Source: Nitrospina sp. (GTDB taxonomy: Bacteria > Nitrospinota > Nitrospinia > Nitrospinales > VA-1). From it: DNA of 5,477 nt. The notes under the pieces were generated by a model. That model had not been told where the DNA came from. It saw nothing but the letters and a program-made list of their open reading frames with translations, and did no database searches. Within the stretch, counting starts at the first letter, position 1, and each line of letters starts with the position of its first letter. The position numbers and the translations under genes were made by a program. Location of the stretch: NCBI GenBank assembly GCA_002697825.1, contig NZYH01000043.1, positions 9,634 through 15,110 of the forward strand, given 5' to 3'. Below, piece by piece: positions 4,783 through 5,477 of this stretch.

Positions 4783-5477
4783 TTAAATTCTAATTCACTA
4801 ATCTTCTTTTTTAATTCTTCTTTTGAAATTTTTTGTGCAACGTCAGAACTATAAGATTCCATTTCATTGATTTTTTCAATTCCATTATAATTTTCTAGAA
4901 TATTTTTTTGATTAAATAATTCATAATGTGGATTTGCTAACATATACATCTGATTTATTTTCCATCCATATAGAATTTCATCATGATTGATTAATGTTTC
5001 ATGTAATTTTTCTCCAGGTCTAATTCCTACAATTTCTTGTTTTGCTTCACCATACAACTCACTTAATGATTCAATCAAAGTTGACATATCATAAGATTTC
5101 AATTCAGGAATGAATATTTCAGAACCTTTTCCGACTTGTGTTGCATTTAGAATGAATTCTAATGCTTCATTCATAGTAATTGTGAATCTTGTCATTTTAA
5201 GATCAGTAATTGTAATAGGTTTATTTTTTTTAATTAGATCGATGAATTTTGGGATTACCGAACCACTACTACCCATAACATTCCCATAACGAACAGCAAC
5301 AAATTTTGTTTTATGTTTTTCTGGATTGACATAATTATTTGCACTAACAAATAATTTTTCCATTAATAATTTTGTTGCGCCATAAGTATTCAATGGTGAA
5401 ACAGCTTTATCAGTACCAACACAAATTACCTTCTCGACATTTTGTCGTAAACTATTATCAATTACATTTTGAGAACC
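4779..5477 (-). CDS. pseB: UDP-GlcNAc 4,6-dehydratase, PseB/CapD-like (5' end beyond window)
   Basis: The frame is open to the right edge, giving the last 232 residues of an extended short-chain dehydrogenase; the first 100 or so, with the GxxGxxG NAD(P)-binding turn, lie outside. A TTG at 5393 could be read as a start, but the 28 codons before it continue the family pattern (NVIDNSLRQNVEKVICVGTDKAVSP), so it is internal. Counting from the right edge, visible motifs are TDK (22-24), Tyr32 and Lys36 in YGATK, RYGNVMGSSGSVIP (63-76), MTRFTIT (95-101) and GIRPGEKLHE (151-160). The Tyr-x3-Lys pair and TDK are the catalytic elements of PseB-type enzymes, and the ending with SYSSD followed by SKEELKKKI also fits that group. 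PseB-type enzymes convert UDP-GlcNAc to a 4-keto-6-deoxy sugar, the entry step of pseudaminic acid synthesis; retaining relatives (PglF, WbpM, LegB-like) are related but usually larger. This would supply the substrate of the aminotransferase at 112-1197. Confidence 0.9.
   Translation of the reverse strand, partial: GSQNVIDNSLRQNVEKVICVGTDKAVSPLNTYGATKLLMEKLFVSANNYVNPEKHKTKFVAVRYGNVMGSSGSVIPKFIDLIKKNKPITITDLKMTRFTITMNEALEFILNATQVGKGSEIFIPELKSYDMSTLIESLSELYGEAKQEIVGIRPGEKLHETLINHDEILYGWKINQMYMLANPHYELFNQKNILENYNGIEKINEMESYSSDVAQKISKEELKKKISELEFN

Noticed and set aside
5391..5393. TTG as the start of the dehydratase gene
   Set aside because: The frame continues upstream to the window edge with conserved family sequence (GTDKAVSPLNTYGATK), so this codon encodes an internal leucine.
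1..5477. CRISPR array, tRNA, rRNA or insertion sequence
   Set aside because: No regularly spaced repeats, cloverleaf-like GC-rich segments, transposase motifs or terminal inverted repeats were seen; coding sequence fills nearly the whole window.

Overview
The window is a piece of a surface-sugar biosynthesis locus with six complete genes and two partial ones at the edges, and almost no non-coding DNA. The recognisable enzymes point to a nonulosonic acid (sialic-, pseudaminic- or legionaminic-type sugar) pathway: a PLP sugar aminotransferase, a NeuB-family synthase, two PseH-like N-acetyltransferases, a sugar N-formyltransferase-like protein, a PIG-L/LmbE-type de-N-acetylase and a PseB-like UDP-GlcNAc 4,6-dehydratase.

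The organism is probably a mesophilic archaeon, most likely a marine ammonia oxidiser of the Nitrosopumilales. This is inferred from the very AT-rich DNA (about 30% GC by eye), Lys/Asn/Ile-rich proteins, AGA as the common Arg codon, starts that mostly lack a Shine-Dalgarno sequence, and a TATA-like element about 25 bases before one start codon, as for a leaderless archaeal transcript. A low-GC marine bacterium is not strictly excluded, because no rRNA, tRNA or information-processing gene is present.

Layout, left to right. Positions 1-128 hold the 3' end of an unidentified + strand gene. It overlaps the aminotransferase gene (112-1197), which is followed 12 bases later by the NeuB-family synthase (1210-2268). 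Tail to tail with that gene is a minus-strand pair of related GNAT acetyltransferases (3314-2793, then 2774-2265). A 98-base divergent intergenic region (3315-3412) carries a promoter candidate and repeated ATAGGATAA/GATAATT motifs. It leads into a + strand pair coupled by an ATGA overlap: formyltransferase (3413-4072) and de-N-acetylase (4069-4782). Tail to tail with these is the 3' part of the PseB-like dehydratase gene (minus strand, 5477-4779), which runs off the right edge.

How the genes could work together (inference from the known Pse/Leg pathways): the dehydratase makes a 4-keto-6-deoxy UDP sugar, the aminotransferase adds the C4 amine, a GNAT acylates it, and the NeuB-family enzyme condenses the freed hexose with phosphoenolpyruvate to give the nine-carbon acid. 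The de-N-acetylase plus formyltransferase pair could replace one N-acetyl group with N-formyl, giving a modified sugar for the cell surface or S-layer glycans. The UDP-sugar hydrolase or epimerase, the CMP-transferase and the glycosyltransferases expected for a full pathway are not in this window.
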